NCBI RefSeq assembly: GCF_016584085.1
Contig: NZ_NRSJ01000012.1
Location: forward strand, 1-64,000
DNA length: 64,000 bases
Source: Halochromatium glycolicum
GTDB taxonomy: Bacteria > Pseudomonadota > Gammaproteobacteria > Chromatiales > Chromatiaceae
Direction of reading: 5' to 3'
The notes under the pieces were generated by a model. The model had not been told where the DNA came from and did no database searches. It was given only the letters and a program-made list of their open reading frames with translations. Below, in pieces: positions 53,422 to 62,272 of the stretch (the stretch's first letter is position 1; each line of letters starts with the position of its first letter). Both the position numbers and the translations under genes were made by a program.

Positions 53422-56400
53422 CGGAACGCGACCCAGGAGAAAAGCCGAGGCAGGACCCGGAACAGAGCCCGGAACAGAGCCCGGAACAGAACCCGGAACA
53501 GAACCCGGAACAGGACCCGGCGCAGGCCCCAGAACAGGACCAGGGACCGAACCAGTCGCAGCCGGCAGGGGGTCGGCTGGGCCTGGCGGGACGGATCAGC
53601 GCGCTCTTCATCGACAACCCGGTGACACCGATCCTGATCCTGATCGCGGTGCTGCTCGGTATCGTCGGCATCAGTCTGGTGCCGCGCGAGGAGGAGCCGC
53701 AGATCCCGGTGCCGCTGGTCGAGGTCCTCGTGCCGGCGCCGGGGCTCTCGGCCCAGGACGTGGTCGAGACCATCACCCGACCGGTCGAAGACATCGTCAC
53801 CGGCATCGAGGGCGTCGACCACGTCTACTCGCGCAGCCGCGAGGGCCAGGCGGTGATCTCAGCGCGCTTCTACCCCGGCACCAGCAGCGATGACGCGGCG
53901 CTGCGCGTGATCGAGCGCATCGGCGCCAACGGCGAGCGCCGCCCGCCCGGCATCCCGGAGCCGCTGATCGTCGCCCGCGGCATCGAGGACGTCGCCGTGG
54001 TGACGCTGACGGTCGCCCCGACTCCCAAGGCCGCCGAGCGCTACAGCCGCGCCGATGCCTGGGACGTCGCCGAGGCGCTGCGCTGGCGCATGGCCACCAT
54101 CGACCGCGCCGGCCTGACCTACCTGGTCGGCGCCGGCGGCACCCAGCTGCGGGTGGAGCCGGACCCGAGCGCACTGGCGCGCTGGGGCGTCAGCGCCAGC
54201 ACGCTCGCCGAGCGTGTCGCCGCCGCCAACGAGAACCTCTCGCCCGGAGACCTGTTGTCGCCGCAGGCCGGACGTCAAGCGCTGAAGCTCGGCGGCGGCC
54301 TCACTGACCCCAGCACCATCGGCAACCTGGTCGTCACCACCCGCGATGGGCGCCCGGTCTATGTGCGCGACCTGGCCCGCACCCTGGTCGCCCCGCCTCA
54401 GCCGGGGCCGCTGGTCTGGCATCAGCAGGCCGACCGCGACGGCGGGCTCGAGCCCGAGCGACCCGCAGCGGTGCTGGCGATCGGCAAGCGCCCGGGTGCC
54501 AATGGCGTCGAGGTCGCCGCGGCGGCGATGCAGGTCCTGGAGACCGCCCGCGACGAGATCATCCCAACCGGCATGGAGGTGACCGTCACCCGCAACTATG
54601 GCGAGAGCGCCAACGACAATGCGCGCGCCCTGCTCTGGCAGTTGGTCGGTGCGACCCTGACCATCGTCGTGCTGATCGCGCTCGCGGTCGGGGTGCGCGA
54701 GGCGATCGTCGTCGGTCTGGTGATCCCGACCACCATCCTGCTGACCTTCTTCGCGCTCTGGGCCTTCGGCTACACCATCAACCGAGTGAGCCTGTTCGCG
54801 CTGATCTTCGCGATCGGCATCCTGGTCGACGACGCCATCGTCGTGGTCGAGAACATCACCCGGCACTGGGCCGGTGAGCCGCCCGACGCGCGCGGCCGGG
54901 CCGCGGCCATCGCGGTGCGCGCGGTCGACGAGGTCGGCAACCCGACCCTGATCTCGACCCTGACCATCATCGCGGCGCTGCTGCCGATGCTGGCGGTGAC
55001 CGGGCTGATGGGACCCTACATGGCGCCGATCCCGGCCAATGCCTCGGCCGCGGTGATCTTCTCGACCGCGGTGGCTTTGACCGCCACCCCTTGGCTGCTA
55101 CTGCGCCTGCGCGGGCTGCGTACGCCGCTGCCGAAGCTGCTCGGCCGGCAAGCGAAAGACGAGCGGAACGCACAAGCCGACAGGCAGCGCAACGGGCAAG
55201 CCGGCCGACAGGAGGATAAGTGGCGCGAAGGCATGGACAAAGGGAGGGGCCAGAGGTGGGACAATGGGCAGGACGGTGATCCCCCCAACAGCGCCCCGCA
55301 CAGCAACGGCTCTGGCTCTGGCACCGGCTCTGGCAGCGGCTCTGGCACCGGCAGCAGCAGCAGCGGCGGTTCGGGCGGCGGTTCGGGCGGCCCATTGGGC
55401 AGCCTCTACCGGCGTATCGCCGAGCCGGTGCTGCGCACCCGTCGCCGCGCCGCGCTCTTCCTGCTGGTCGTGCTGCTGGCGACGGTCGCCTCGTTCGCCC
55501 TGTTCGCCGTCGCTGCGGTGACCGTCAAGCTGCTGCCGTTCGACGACAAGCGCGAGATCCAGGTGGTCGTCGATCTGCCCGAGACCGCCACCGTCGAGCA
55601 GACCGACCGCGTCCTGCGCGCCATCAGCGCGCGCCTCGCGCCAGTCCCCGAGATCACCAGCCTGCAGCGCTACGCCGCCACCTCGGCGCCGTTCAATTTC
55701 AACGGCCTGATCCGGCAATACTATCTGCGCGAGCTGCCGTTCCAGGGCGACATCAAGGTCAATCTGACCCCAGCCGCCGAGCGCAGGCGCAGCAGCCACG
55801 CGATCGCGCTGGCGATCCGCGAGCGCATCGCCGAGGTCCCGGCGCCCGAGGGTAGCGCCATCCGCGTGGTCGAGGTGCCGCCCGGCCCGCCGGTGTTCGC
55901 GACCCTACTCGCCGAGGTCTATGGCCCCGATGCCGCAAGTCGGCGTGAAGCCGCCCGCGAGGTCCGTGCAGCCTTCACCGATGTCGATTTCATCGTCGAT
56001 GTCGACGACACCATCGGCGTGCGCCGCGACCGCCTGCATCTGAATCCGGATCAGGCGGCGTTGGAGCGCCTCGGCGTCTCCGAGCGCGCGGTGCTGAACG
56101 AGCTCGGACTGCTGCTCGGCGGCCGCATCCTGGAGCCGACCGCGGACCGGCCGGCACGCGGTGCCTGGCCCATCGTGATCGAGCTAGCGCGGCACGACCG
56201 GGGCGAGCTGGAGGCACTATTGTCGGCGCCGGTGCCGGCGGCGGACGGTCTGGTCGAGCTCGGCCAGGTGGTCGAGGTCGAGTCACTGCAGACCGAGCGG
56301 CCGGTATTCCGGCGCAACGGTCGCAGCCTGGTGATGGTCCAGGCGACCCTCGCCGGCGCGCGCGAGGCGCCGATCTACGGCATGCTGCAGGTGCAGGATG

Positions 56401-57026
56401 CACTGCAGAAGGCGAATGCCGATCTCGACATCCGCCTGCGCGGCCAACCGCTTGCGCCCGAGCGACCGGTGCTGCTCTGGCATGGGGAATGGGAGATCAC
56501 CTACACCACCTTCCGCGACATGGGGCTGGCCTTCATCGGCGCCTTCCTATTGATCTACGCACTGGTAGTCGGCCATTTCGGCCGGCTGAAGCTGCCGCTG
56601 GTGATCATGCTGCCGGTGCCGCTGACCCTGCTCGGGATCGTGCTCGGCCATTGGGCGATCGGCGCCAAATTCACCGCGACCTCGATGATCGGCTTCATCG
56701 CCCTCGCCGGTATCGTGGTGCGTAACTCGGTGCTGCTGATCGAGTTCATCGAGGCACGGCGCGCGGCCGGCGCCCCGGTGCGCGAGGCGGTGCTCGAGGC
56801 CGGCGCCGTGCGCTTCCGACCGATCCTGCTCACCGCGGTCACGGCGATGATCGGCGCATTGTTCATCATCGTCGACCCGATCTTCAAGGGCCTCGCGACC
56901 TCGCTGTTCTTCGGCCTGATCTCGTCGACGCTGCTGACCACGCTCGCGATCCCGGCGCTCTACATCTGGCGCCGCGGCAATGACCGCGACCCGGTCGCCC
57001 GCGCCGCGGCTGAGGGGGGCGGCTGA
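53418..57026 (+). CDS. RND efflux permease, second operon, with low-complexity inserts
   Basis: A 1202-residue permease, about 150 longer than usual. The extra length is an N-terminal run of five P-E-Q-x repeats before the first membrane helix, and a polar cytoplasmic loop of about 90 residues after TM6 rich in Lys/Gln/Arg, then Gly/Ser (GSGTGSGSGSGTGSSSSGGS). The core looks complete: PREEEPQIPVPLVEV, TM4 GILVDDAIVVVENITRH with both Asp, and a C-terminal bundle. TM10 has Arg (GIVVRNSVLLIEF) where the Lys is expected. The 3' 200 bases are repeated downstream at 58753. Confidence 0.9.
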   Translation: MTERDPGEKPRQDPEQSPEQSPEQNPEQNPEQDPAQAPEQDQGPNQSQPAGGRLGLAGRISALFIDNPVTPILILIAVLLGIVGISLVPREEEPQIPVPLVEVLVPAPGLSAQDVVETITRPVEDIVTGIEGVDHVYSRSREGQAVISARFYPGTSSDDAALRVIERIGANGERRPPGIPEPLIVARGIEDVAVVTLTVAPTPKAAERYSRADAWDVAEALRWRMATIDRAGLTYLVGAGGTQLRVEPDPSALARWGVSASTLAERVAAANENLSPGDLLSPQAGRQALKLGGGLTDPSTIGNLVVTTRDGRPVYVRDLARTLVAPPQPGPLVWHQQADRDGGLEPERPAAVLAIGKRPGANGVEVAAAAMQVLETARDEIIPTGMEVTVTRNYGESANDNARALLWQLVGATLTIVVLIALAVGVREAIVVGLVIPTTILLTFFALWAFGYTINRVSLFALIFAIGILVDDAIVVVENITRHWAGEPPDARGRAAAIAVRAVDEVGNPTLISTLTIIAALLPMLAVTGLMGPYMAPIPANASAAVIFSTAVALTATPWLLLRLRGLRTPLPKLLGRQAKDERNAQADRQRNGQAGRQEDKWREGMDKGRGQRWDNGQDGDPPNSAPHSNGSGSGTGSGSGSGTGSSSSGGSGGGSGGPLGSLYRRIAEPVLRTRRRAALFLLVVLLATVASFALFAVAAVTVKLLPFDDKREIQVVVDLPETATVEQTDRVLRAISARLAPVPEITSLQRYAATSAPFNFNGLIRQYYLRELPFQGDIKVNLTPAAERRRSSHAIALAIRERIAEVPAPEGSAIRVVEVPPGPPVFATLLAEVYGPDAASRREAAREVRAAFTDVDFIVDVDDTIGVRRDRLHLNPDQAALERLGVSERAVLNELGLLLGGRILEPTADRPARGAWPIVIELARHDRGELEALLSAPVPAADGLVELGQVVEVESLQTERPVFRRNGRSLVMVQATLAGAREAPIYGMLQVQDALQKANADLDIRLRGQPLAPERPVLLWHGEWEITYTTFRDMGLAFIGAFLLIYALVVGHFGRLKLPLVIMLPVPLTLLGIVLGHWAIGAKFTATSMIGFIALAGIVVRNSVLLIEFIEARRAAGAPVREAVLEAGAVRFRPILLTAVTAMIGALFIIVDPIFKGLATSLFFGLISSTLLTTLAIPALYIWRRGNDRDPVARAAAEGGG
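53457..53522 (+). repeat. 12-bp tandem repeat encoding PEQ-x units
   Basis: Five near-perfect copies of CCGGAACAGAAC/AGC at the 5' end of the permease gene, encoding P-E-Q-N or P-E-Q-S. Being a multiple of three, changes in copy number would keep the frame. Confidence 0.9.
56820..57010 (+). repeat. Direct repeat copy 1 (3' end of second RND permease)
   Basis: The last 190 or so coding bases of the permease gene. They recur almost unchanged at 58753-58947 (copy 2), and the last 36 bases recur in a weaker form at 59680-59715 (copy 3). Confidence 0.9.
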
Positions 57027-57126
57027 TTGGCACCGCAGATAATCGCAGCCTCACTGGACTGACTCACCAGCTTTCGCCGCTTCCATTCCACCCGCCGCAA
57101 CACCCTGCGCGGTTCCAAAAAAGCAA

Positions 57127-57186
57127 AGCAAATAGGCCGAGTCGCCACGGGTGAGTACTCACCCGTGGCGACTCGGCCAGCAAATA
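57127..57186. repeat. Perfect 44-bp palindrome with flanking 8-bp direct repeats
   Basis: The palindrome spans 57135-57178: left arm GGCCGAGTCGCCACGGGTGA-GT and its exact complement, with no mismatch or spacer. It is bordered by AGCAAATA at 57127-57134 and again at 57179-57186. The site lies between two convergent genes. Exact flanking repeats suggest insertion of a small palindromic element with target duplication; a bidirectional terminator is the other option. Confidence 0.9.
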
Positions 57187-57246
57187 ATGGGATGCAGCTT
57201 CTAGCTACACCCCATAATATCATCGTGTTAGAGAAGCTCTAACCGA

Positions 57247-58152
57247 TTAAACTGTAATGTTATTAGTAGTGCTTTTACGCCGACGGTAGGTGAAGGAAGC
57301 CATAAGTCCTGCGATCCCTAGCAAGCTAAGCATGGTAGGCTCCGGCACTTCGCTAACCGTGCGAAAAACGCTTGGCGAGAACTCATCATCAATCACATTA
57401 CCATCATTATCCTGTGTTTTAAGACTGTCGCGATTACTCCAGGCCCAATTCGTCATCGACAAACCCAAGTCCACAGAATAGAAACCCAGCCTATCAGGAC
57501 TAGTTTCATTCTCGGTAATCTCAAATAGACCTGCAATACTACCGGTCACCCCCGTTGGCTGCACAGTTGACTCAATGACGCCAGGCGCGATTTCTTCACC
57601 CTGCAGGCCAGTAGCTGTGAGGTTCAAGGAATAGCTATGCCAAACACCCCCATCATTGACATTATCATAGGCACTAAGGCGGGCGTAGTCGCTACTGCCC
57701 GCATCCGATCCCTCTAAGTCCATCTCAAACTCAGTATAATAAGTACCATCAAAAGCATCAAACATCATTGACAAACTAGAATCTGTCGAACTGTCATTGT
57801 CGTATAATTGTAGGAAGCCAACACCGGTATTGCCCCGTGTATTTCCCCAGCCTGATCTTCCTTGATCATCTGTTGTGTACCACCAGGATCCCATCATCAT
57901 ATTAAAATTTGGCGCAACTTGATCGTTATCTGCAATATACAGGGATAGATCGCGATCGCCAATACTGATGGTATCTATAGGATTAACTCCATTTTCAGCG
58001 TCAGATCGCGTATCGTATCGACTAATCGTTCCGCTATATCCAAATCGATCTGTATCAATCAAGCCCCCAATAGGTGAAGACCAGACGGTGAACGATGCGA
58101 GTGCGAATGGGATTCCGGCCAAAGCGGAATACCATGATTTATATTCAAACAT
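57247..58152 (-). CDS. PEP-CTERM sorted exported protein
   Basis: A 301-residue secreted protein. The signal peptide is FEYKSWYSALAGIPFALASFTVWSS. The C-terminus has VPEPTMLSLLGIAGL then MASFTYRRRKS, the full PEP-CTERM anchor: motif, hydrophobic stretch, Arg-rich end. The middle is Asp/Ser/Gly-rich beta-type sequence. Proteins of this kind are processed by exosortase and linked to exopolysaccharide. No exosortase is in the window. The ATG at 58152 has GGAG nine bases upstream and is preferred over the ATGs at 58167 and 58209. Base composition is markedly lower in GC than all neighbours. Confidence 0.9.
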   Translation of the reverse strand: MFEYKSWYSALAGIPFALASFTVWSSPIGGLIDTDRFGYSGTISRYDTRSDAENGVNPIDTISIGDRDLSLYIADNDQVAPNFNMMMGSWWYTTDDQGRSGWGNTRGNTGVGFLQLYDNDSSTDSSLSMMFDAFDGTYYTEFEMDLEGSDAGSSDYARLSAYDNVNDGGVWHSYSLNLTATGLQGEEIAPGVIESTVQPTGVTGSIAGLFEITENETSPDRLGFYSVDLGLSMTNWAWSNRDSLKTQDNDGNVIDDEFSPSVFRTVSEVPEPTMLSLLGIAGLMASFTYRRRKSTTNNITV

Positions 58153-58752
58153 GACGATCAACTCCATATTGCAATGGCGCGAAAATCTCACGCCAATCTC
58201 TGTGTGCACGTTACTCTGAAAGCAGTATTAAAGGCGGCAGCACGAAATGCCGAATGGCGACACGATCCAGAATTAGATCGATCAATTTAGGACTTGAATC
58301 CGCCCGACCAAGGCAGTAAGCACATCTCATGCCAGCGTCTAAAATAGTCGTACTATCAGACAGTAATAACAGAGACAACGGTTGAAGAGGCCACCATGAA
58401 AGGCCAATGTAAAAAGCCTCGACAATTTTTGGGTTGTATACTCGCGAGCCCCGTGAGCCGCAGCCGTTAGCTCCGTCCTAGCTGTATCTACTGATGTGGC
58501 ACTGGGATGCCGGAAGCGCAGTTAAATCAGAATACTAGCGGCCAGCAGCTGACCTTAACCACGAGCCCGCTGTTCTTCTGGTCTGGTTTAACAGCAATAC
58601 CAGCGTGGACGGCCGTTCCAAGGTGAGAGTCTGCTCCGACCCGATTAACCGTCGGAAAACTTTACGTTTCGGTTGGGATCAGGCGACGCTAGAAAGCATA
58701 AGTGTCTCCAAACGCCCGCGCTACTATCAAGGCTGGGGCCATGTACTTCTAG
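58153..58752. other. Leader of PEP-CTERM gene and unassigned region
   Basis: 600 bases with no gene. The left part is the low-GC 5' leader of the PEP-CTERM gene with a sigma-54-like site. From about 58400 composition is intermediate with only short, unconvincing ORFs. At 58750 a TAG immediately precedes permease copy 2. Confidence 0.5.
58319..58335 (-). promoter_or_regulatory. Sigma-54-like -24/-12 promoter for PEP-CTERM gene
   Basis: The minus strand reads CTGGCATGAGATGTGCT. GG and GC are ten bases apart, as required, and it differs from the CTGGCAC-N5-TTGCT consensus at two positions. It lies about 165 bases before the PEP-CTERM start. In other bacteria PEP-CTERM genes are under RpoN and PrsK/PrsR control. 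Upstream enhancer sites were not recognised. Confidence 0.55.
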
Positions 58753-58947
58753 CCGATCCTGCTCACCGCGGTCACGGCGATGATCGGGGCACTGTTCATC
58801 ATCGTCGACCCGATCTTCAAGGGCCTCGCGACCTCGCTGTTCTTCGGCCTGATCTCGTCGACGCTGCTGACCACGCTCGCGATCCCGGCGTTCTACATCT
58901 GGCGCCGCGGCGATGACCGCGACCCGGGCGTCCGGGCCGCGGGATAA
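58753..58947 (+). pseudogene. Duplicated 3' end of RND permease (copy 2)
   Basis: 64 codons plus TAA that copy the C-terminus of the permease gene: PILLTAVTAMIGAL through IPAFYIWRRGDDRDP to AAG-stop. Only a handful of substitutions are visible over the first 180 bases (for example L to F, N to D), and the final few codons differ. It is preceded by an in-frame TAG, so it is not expressed as protein. Very high identity means a recent duplication. Confidence 0.92.
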
Positions 58948-59022
58948 GATCACGGGCTGCTGATGCCCGTGCAGCGTAAGGGTCTATCATCAGGCGCGCT
59001 ATTCCCGGTTATGTGCTCGCCT

Positions 59023-59427
59023 TTAGCGTTGAGGCACGAGGAAGCCGGCCTGAACGAAGTGCTGGTCAAAAGCGAGCGCCGTCGACAAGCCCATGCGGCG
59101 CATAACCACAAAGGAGATGCAATCGACGAGGCCCCATCGCTTGTCAGCGTGGCTCCGATAAAGGTCGAAGGCCGCGTCGAACAATTCAGGCGTAAGAGGG
59201 ACAAGGGTCACTTCCGGTGACTCGCGGAGGTCCCGGATGATCTCGACAGCGGCACCGCGATCAATCCTCGAGAGGGCATTGCCGATCTCCAGAAGCACGG
59301 CGTCGGTGACGACAACTGGTTGACCGTCGAACCGCTCGGAGAACGCAAGCGCCTCGGCGTGGTGCTGGTCGGCTTCGTTGACCAGTGCCAGGATGTAGCC
59401 AGTATCGATGAAAACGGGTTCAGGCAT
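59023..59427 (-). CDS. PIN-domain toxin (VapC-like)
   Basis: A 134-residue PIN protein: MPEPVFIDTGYILALVNEAD supplies the first Asp, VVTDAVLLEIGNALSRID the Glu, and RWGLVDCISFVVMRRMG with ALAFDQHFVQAGF the later acids. The ATG at 59427 overlaps the partner gene by eight bases. All expected residues are present, so it should be active. It lies between permease copies 2 and 3. Confidence 0.85.
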   Translation of the reverse strand: MPEPVFIDTGYILALVNEADQHHAEALAFSERFDGQPVVVTDAVLLEIGNALSRIDRGAAVEIIRDLRESPEVTLVPLTPELFDAAFDLYRSHADKRWGLVDCISFVVMRRMGLSTALAFDQHFVQAGFLVPQR

Positions 59428-59653
59428 CCGGCTCGCCGACGACATAGGCGTCATGGTGCGTCGAGAGGTCCGCCGGCCCCTGCGTCTTTACCCGTCGTAA
59501 CCGCGCAAAGAGCGTCTCGTTGATGTCGCCCTTTTGAGGCTCAGCATCCACCAGCAGAACACGGACCTTCTTGCCATCAAGCCGCTGACGATGCTCAGCG
59601 GGGATGTCGAGCACACCATCATGCGCGACGGCCTGAAATTCGATTGAATCCAT
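59420..59653 (-). CDS. Antitoxin-like partner of PIN toxin
   Basis: A 77-residue protein. The first half (SIEFQAVAHDGVLDIPAEHRQRLDGKKVRVLLVD, abridged to EFQAVAHDGVLDIPAEHR) resembles short beta-rich antitoxins, and the second half is a polar tail. The ATG at 59653 has GGCTCG but no strong ribosome site; a TTG one codon upstream is possible. Antitoxin role is inferred from position and overlap with the PIN gene. Confidence 0.7.
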   Translation of the reverse strand: MDSIEFQAVAHDGVLDIPAEHRQRLDGKKVRVLLVDAEPQKGDINETLFARLRRVKTQGPADLSTHHDAYVVGEPDA

Positions 59654-59679
59654 CAACGAGCCTCATTGACTTCGCATTA

Positions 59680-59715
59680 GACGACCGCGACCCGGTTACC
59701 TGGACTGCGGGCTAA
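59680..59715 (+). repeat. Third remnant of permease 3' end (copy 3)
   Basis: Translates as DDRDPVTWTAG-stop, compared with DDRDPGVRAAG-stop in copy 2 and NDRDPVARAAAEGGG-stop in the intact gene. It begins 27 bases after the antitoxin gene start. The match is short, so homology is probable rather than proven. Confidence 0.5.
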
Positions 59716-59750
59716 GGTCGCGGCCGGCCGTCAGCGCGGAAGCAGCCGCT

Positions 59751-60782
59751 CTAGGCCGCCTCGCGCTCCATATCGGGCGCATACTCGCCCAGGCTGGCGA
59801 GCGAGTTCAGCTTCGCTCGATGCAGCAGGGCCTGGCTCGCCTGTTCCGCCTTCGCGGCATCCCCGCGCCAGGTCTCGAGCACCTGATTCTGCAGCGCCCG
59901 CGCATACGAGAAGGTCAGCTGCCAGGGCAGCGACAGCCTGGCGGCCATCTGATTCATCGTATTCAGGTGCTGGGTCGCCTCCTCATCGCTCTGGCCGCCA
60001 GACAGGAACGCGACGCCGGGCACCGCGGCCGGAACGGTCTGCTGCAGGCAGCGCAGCGTCTCTTCGGCGACCTGCTCGACACCGGCGCGCTGCGGGCAAT
60101 CGGTCCCTGAGATCACCATGCTCGGCTTCAGGATCATGCCCTCGAACTGGACGCCCTGCCGATAGAGCTGCTCGAACACCTGACGCTGGGTCTCAACCGT
60201 GACCTCGTAGCTGGTCTCGATCGTGTGGGCGCCGTTGATCAGCACCTCGGGCTCGACGATCGGCACCAGCCCCGCCTCCTGGCACAGCGCTGCGTAGCGC
60301 GCGAGTGCATGCGCATTGGCCTCGATGCAGGCGCGGCTCGGCTTGTCCTCAGCGATCGTGATCACCGCGCGCCATTTGCAGAACTTGGCGCCGAAGCCGA
60401 CGTATTCCTCCAAGCGCTCACGGAGCCCGTCCAGCCCTTCGGTGACCTTCTCGCCGGCGTTGAGCGCGAGCTCCTTGGCGCCGGTGTCGACCTTGATCCC
60501 GGGCATGATGCCTTGGCGCTTCATCAGCTCCGGAAACGGCTCGCCGTCGCTCGTCGATTGGCGGATGGTCTCGTCGTAAAGGATGGCACCGCTGATGTAA
60601 TCGCCGAGCCCGGGCGTGCCGAGCAGGATCGTCCGATAGGCGACCCGATTCTCCTCGGTATTGTCGACGTCGACCGCCTTCAGCCGCTTGCCGACGGTGG
60701 GTGTGCTCTCGTCCATGGCCAGGATGCCCTGACCGGGCTTGACCATCGCTTCTGCCGTTTGACGCAGGACGCTCAGAGTCAT
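59751..60782 (-). CDS. Class I fructose-bisphosphate aldolase
   Basis: A 343-residue Schiff-base aldolase, splitting or making fructose-1,6-bisphosphate in glycolysis and the Calvin cycle. ILAMDESTPTVGKRL opens the barrel. The Schiff-base Lys is K219 (MILKPSMVISG). K98 (GIKVDTG), K136 (FCKWRAV) and E178 (VEPEVL) are present, and FLSGGQSDEEATQHLN is conserved. GGAGGTG sits ideally before the ATG at 60782; the longer frame to 60863 lacks one. Metal-free class I type, unrelated to the class II enzyme common in gammaproteobacteria. Monocistronic. Confidence 0.93.
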   Translation of the reverse strand: MTLSVLRQTAEAMVKPGQGILAMDESTPTVGKRLKAVDVDNTEENRVAYRTILLGTPGLGDYISGAILYDETIRQSTSDGEPFPELMKRQGIMPGIKVDTGAKELALNAGEKVTEGLDGLRERLEEYVGFGAKFCKWRAVITIAEDKPSRACIEANAHALARYAALCQEAGLVPIVEPEVLINGAHTIETSYEVTVETQRQVFEQLYRQGVQFEGMILKPSMVISGTDCPQRAGVEQVAEETLRCLQQTVPAAVPGVAFLSGGQSDEEATQHLNTMNQMAARLSLPWQLTFSYARALQNQVLETWRGDAAKAEQASQALLHRAKLNSLASLGEYAPDMEREAA

Positions 60783-61049
60783 GATTGCACCTCCAGAGGG
60801 GATTGCGAGAATTGAGGCCGAGAGCCGGCTGGCCCCCAACCCCAACGACCCTGAGGAAACCAAGCGACGAATTCAACCGCGCAGCCCGGTCACAGTCGAA
60901 AAAGCTCAGTCCCCGGGGCTCGCGCCCCTTGCGTCGCGGCAGGGCCGCCTGCCGCCACTGCGGTGCCTGAGCCGCGGAGGGCTTCGCGACCGACTCGCAT
61001 CAGGAAGCATGAAGCGCTGCGGACGGACCCCTTGAGGCTGAAGTCCGGC

Positions 61050-61667
61050 TTAAACGAGCATGCCTTCGCGCACCACGAACTCGATGATCGCGTCGAGCCC
61101 CTCGCCTTGGCGTAGATTCGTCATCACGAAGGGCCGCTCGCCGCGCATGCGTCTCGCGTCGCGTTCCATCACCTCGAGCGAGGCGCCGACATGCGGGGCC
61201 AGATCGATCTTGTTGATCACCAGGAGATCGGAGCGGGTGATCCCGGGGCCGCCCTTACGCGGGATCTTCTCGCCTTCGGAGACGTCGATCACGTAGATCG
61301 TCAGGTCGGCGAGCTCCGGGCTGAAGGTCGCGGCCAGGTTATCGCCACCGCTCTCGATGAAGATCAGATCGAGGTCCGGGAAGCGCTGCTGCAGATCGGC
61401 CACCGCGGTCAGGTTCATCGAGGCGTCCTCGCGGATCGCGGTGTGCGGGCAGCCGCCGGTCTCGACCCCGATGATCCGTTCAGGGGCGAGTGCCTCGCTG
61501 CGGATCAGGAATTCGGCGTCCTCACGGGTATAGATATCGTTGGTGACCACCGCGATCCGATAGCGCTCACGAAGGCGCTTGCAGAGCGCATCGAGCAGCG
61601 CAGTCTTGCCGGAGCCGACCGGACCGCCGACGCCGACGCGCAGCGGGTTACTGGATTCGTTGCGCAT
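61050..61667 (-). CDS. ureG: Urease accessory GTPase UreG
   Basis: A 205-residue SIMIBI GTPase that powers nickel delivery to urease. P-loop GGPVGSGKT is at 14-22. The metal site CPH is C73-P74-H75 in [35 protein letters not shown] and [17 protein letters not shown] are family blocks. Length is standard. It lies 200 bases downstream of the VanZ gene; urease structural genes and ureD are not in the window. Confidence 0.97.
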   Translation of the reverse strand: MRNESSNPLRVGVGGPVGSGKTALLDALCKRLRERYRIAVVTNDIYTREDAEFLIRSEALAPERIIGVETGGCPHTAIREDASMNLTAVADLQQRFPDLDLIFIESGGDNLAATFSPELADLTIYVIDVSEGEKIPRKGGPGITRSDLLVINKIDLAPHVGASLEVMERDARRMRGERPFVMTNLRQGEGLDAIIEFVVREGMLV

Positions 61668-61867
61668 AGATCATCCTAGCAAGAGCAGTTGAAAGGCCCC
61701 AGCGGTGCGTCCCGCGTGGTTCCTGGCGAGGCACAGCGAGTCGGAATGATCGCTCCATTCCAACGAGTTGTAACGAAGCCAAGGGCCGCGCGGACATGCA
61801 TCCGGGGTCGAATAAGAACGCGGGTCTTGGTAGGGCTTCCGACGCATTCCGGCAGCAACCCATACCC
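61668..61867. other. Intergenic gap ureG/VanZ gene with dispersed repeat copy
   Basis: 200 bases. GGAATG-ATCGCTC-CATTCC (about 61743-61761) forms a 6-bp hairpin, directly followed by AACGAGTTGTAACGAAGCC. The string TTCCAACGAGTTGT also occurs at about 12374. No gene is evident, though short ORFs run through on both strands. Confidence 0.45.
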
Positions 61868-62272
61868 TTACGCCGTCCGGTTCCGGTCATGCAGCAGCGA
61901 GGCGGCGAGTGCCGCCCCGATCACCACGCCGAGGGTATTCAGCCCGATGTCAAGCAGCCCAGGATAGCGCCCGGGCACGAAGCGCTGGGCGTACTCCAAC
62001 AGGACCCCATAGCCGATCGCAAAGCAGGCCGCCCAAAGGATCGGCCGCTTCCAGCGCACCAGCACGGCCGCCCACAGCAGCGTCAACAGCGCATAGAGCG
62101 CGCAATGCATCGCGTTCTGCAACAGCGACGGCACGAGCGCGACGGTTCGGACAAGCGCGGGGTCGTCTTCGGTTGGATAGCCAGGCACCAGAGACAAGTA
62201 GGCGATGCTGAGGGTCAGCGCGAGGCTGGCCGCCAGGCGAACAGGAATTGCGCGAAAAACGGCCGCGATCAT
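61868..62272 (-). CDS. VanZ-family membrane protein
   Basis: A 134-residue protein with four hydrophobic spans: VRLAASLALTLSIAYLSLVPG, then NAMHCALYALLTLLWAAVLV, FAIGYGVLLEYAQRFVPGR (the conserved E-Y-A/L-Q-x-F/V-PGR VanZ block) and GVVIGAALAASLL. The start overlaps the ureF stop by four bases (ATGA), so it is translated with the urease genes. Function unknown; a link to urease is not known to me. Confidence 0.85.
   Translation of the reverse strand: MIAAVFRAIPVRLAASLALTLSIAYLSLVPGYPTEDDPALVRTVALVPSLLQNAMHCALYALLTLLWAAVLVRWKRPILWAACFAIGYGVLLEYAQRFVPGRYPGLLDIGLNTLGVVIGAALAASLLHDRNRTA

Noticed and set aside
58605..58916. Rightward ORF over the permease copy
   Set aside because: It reads copy 2 in the wrong frame; the true frame (58753-58947) is recognisable as permease C-terminus.
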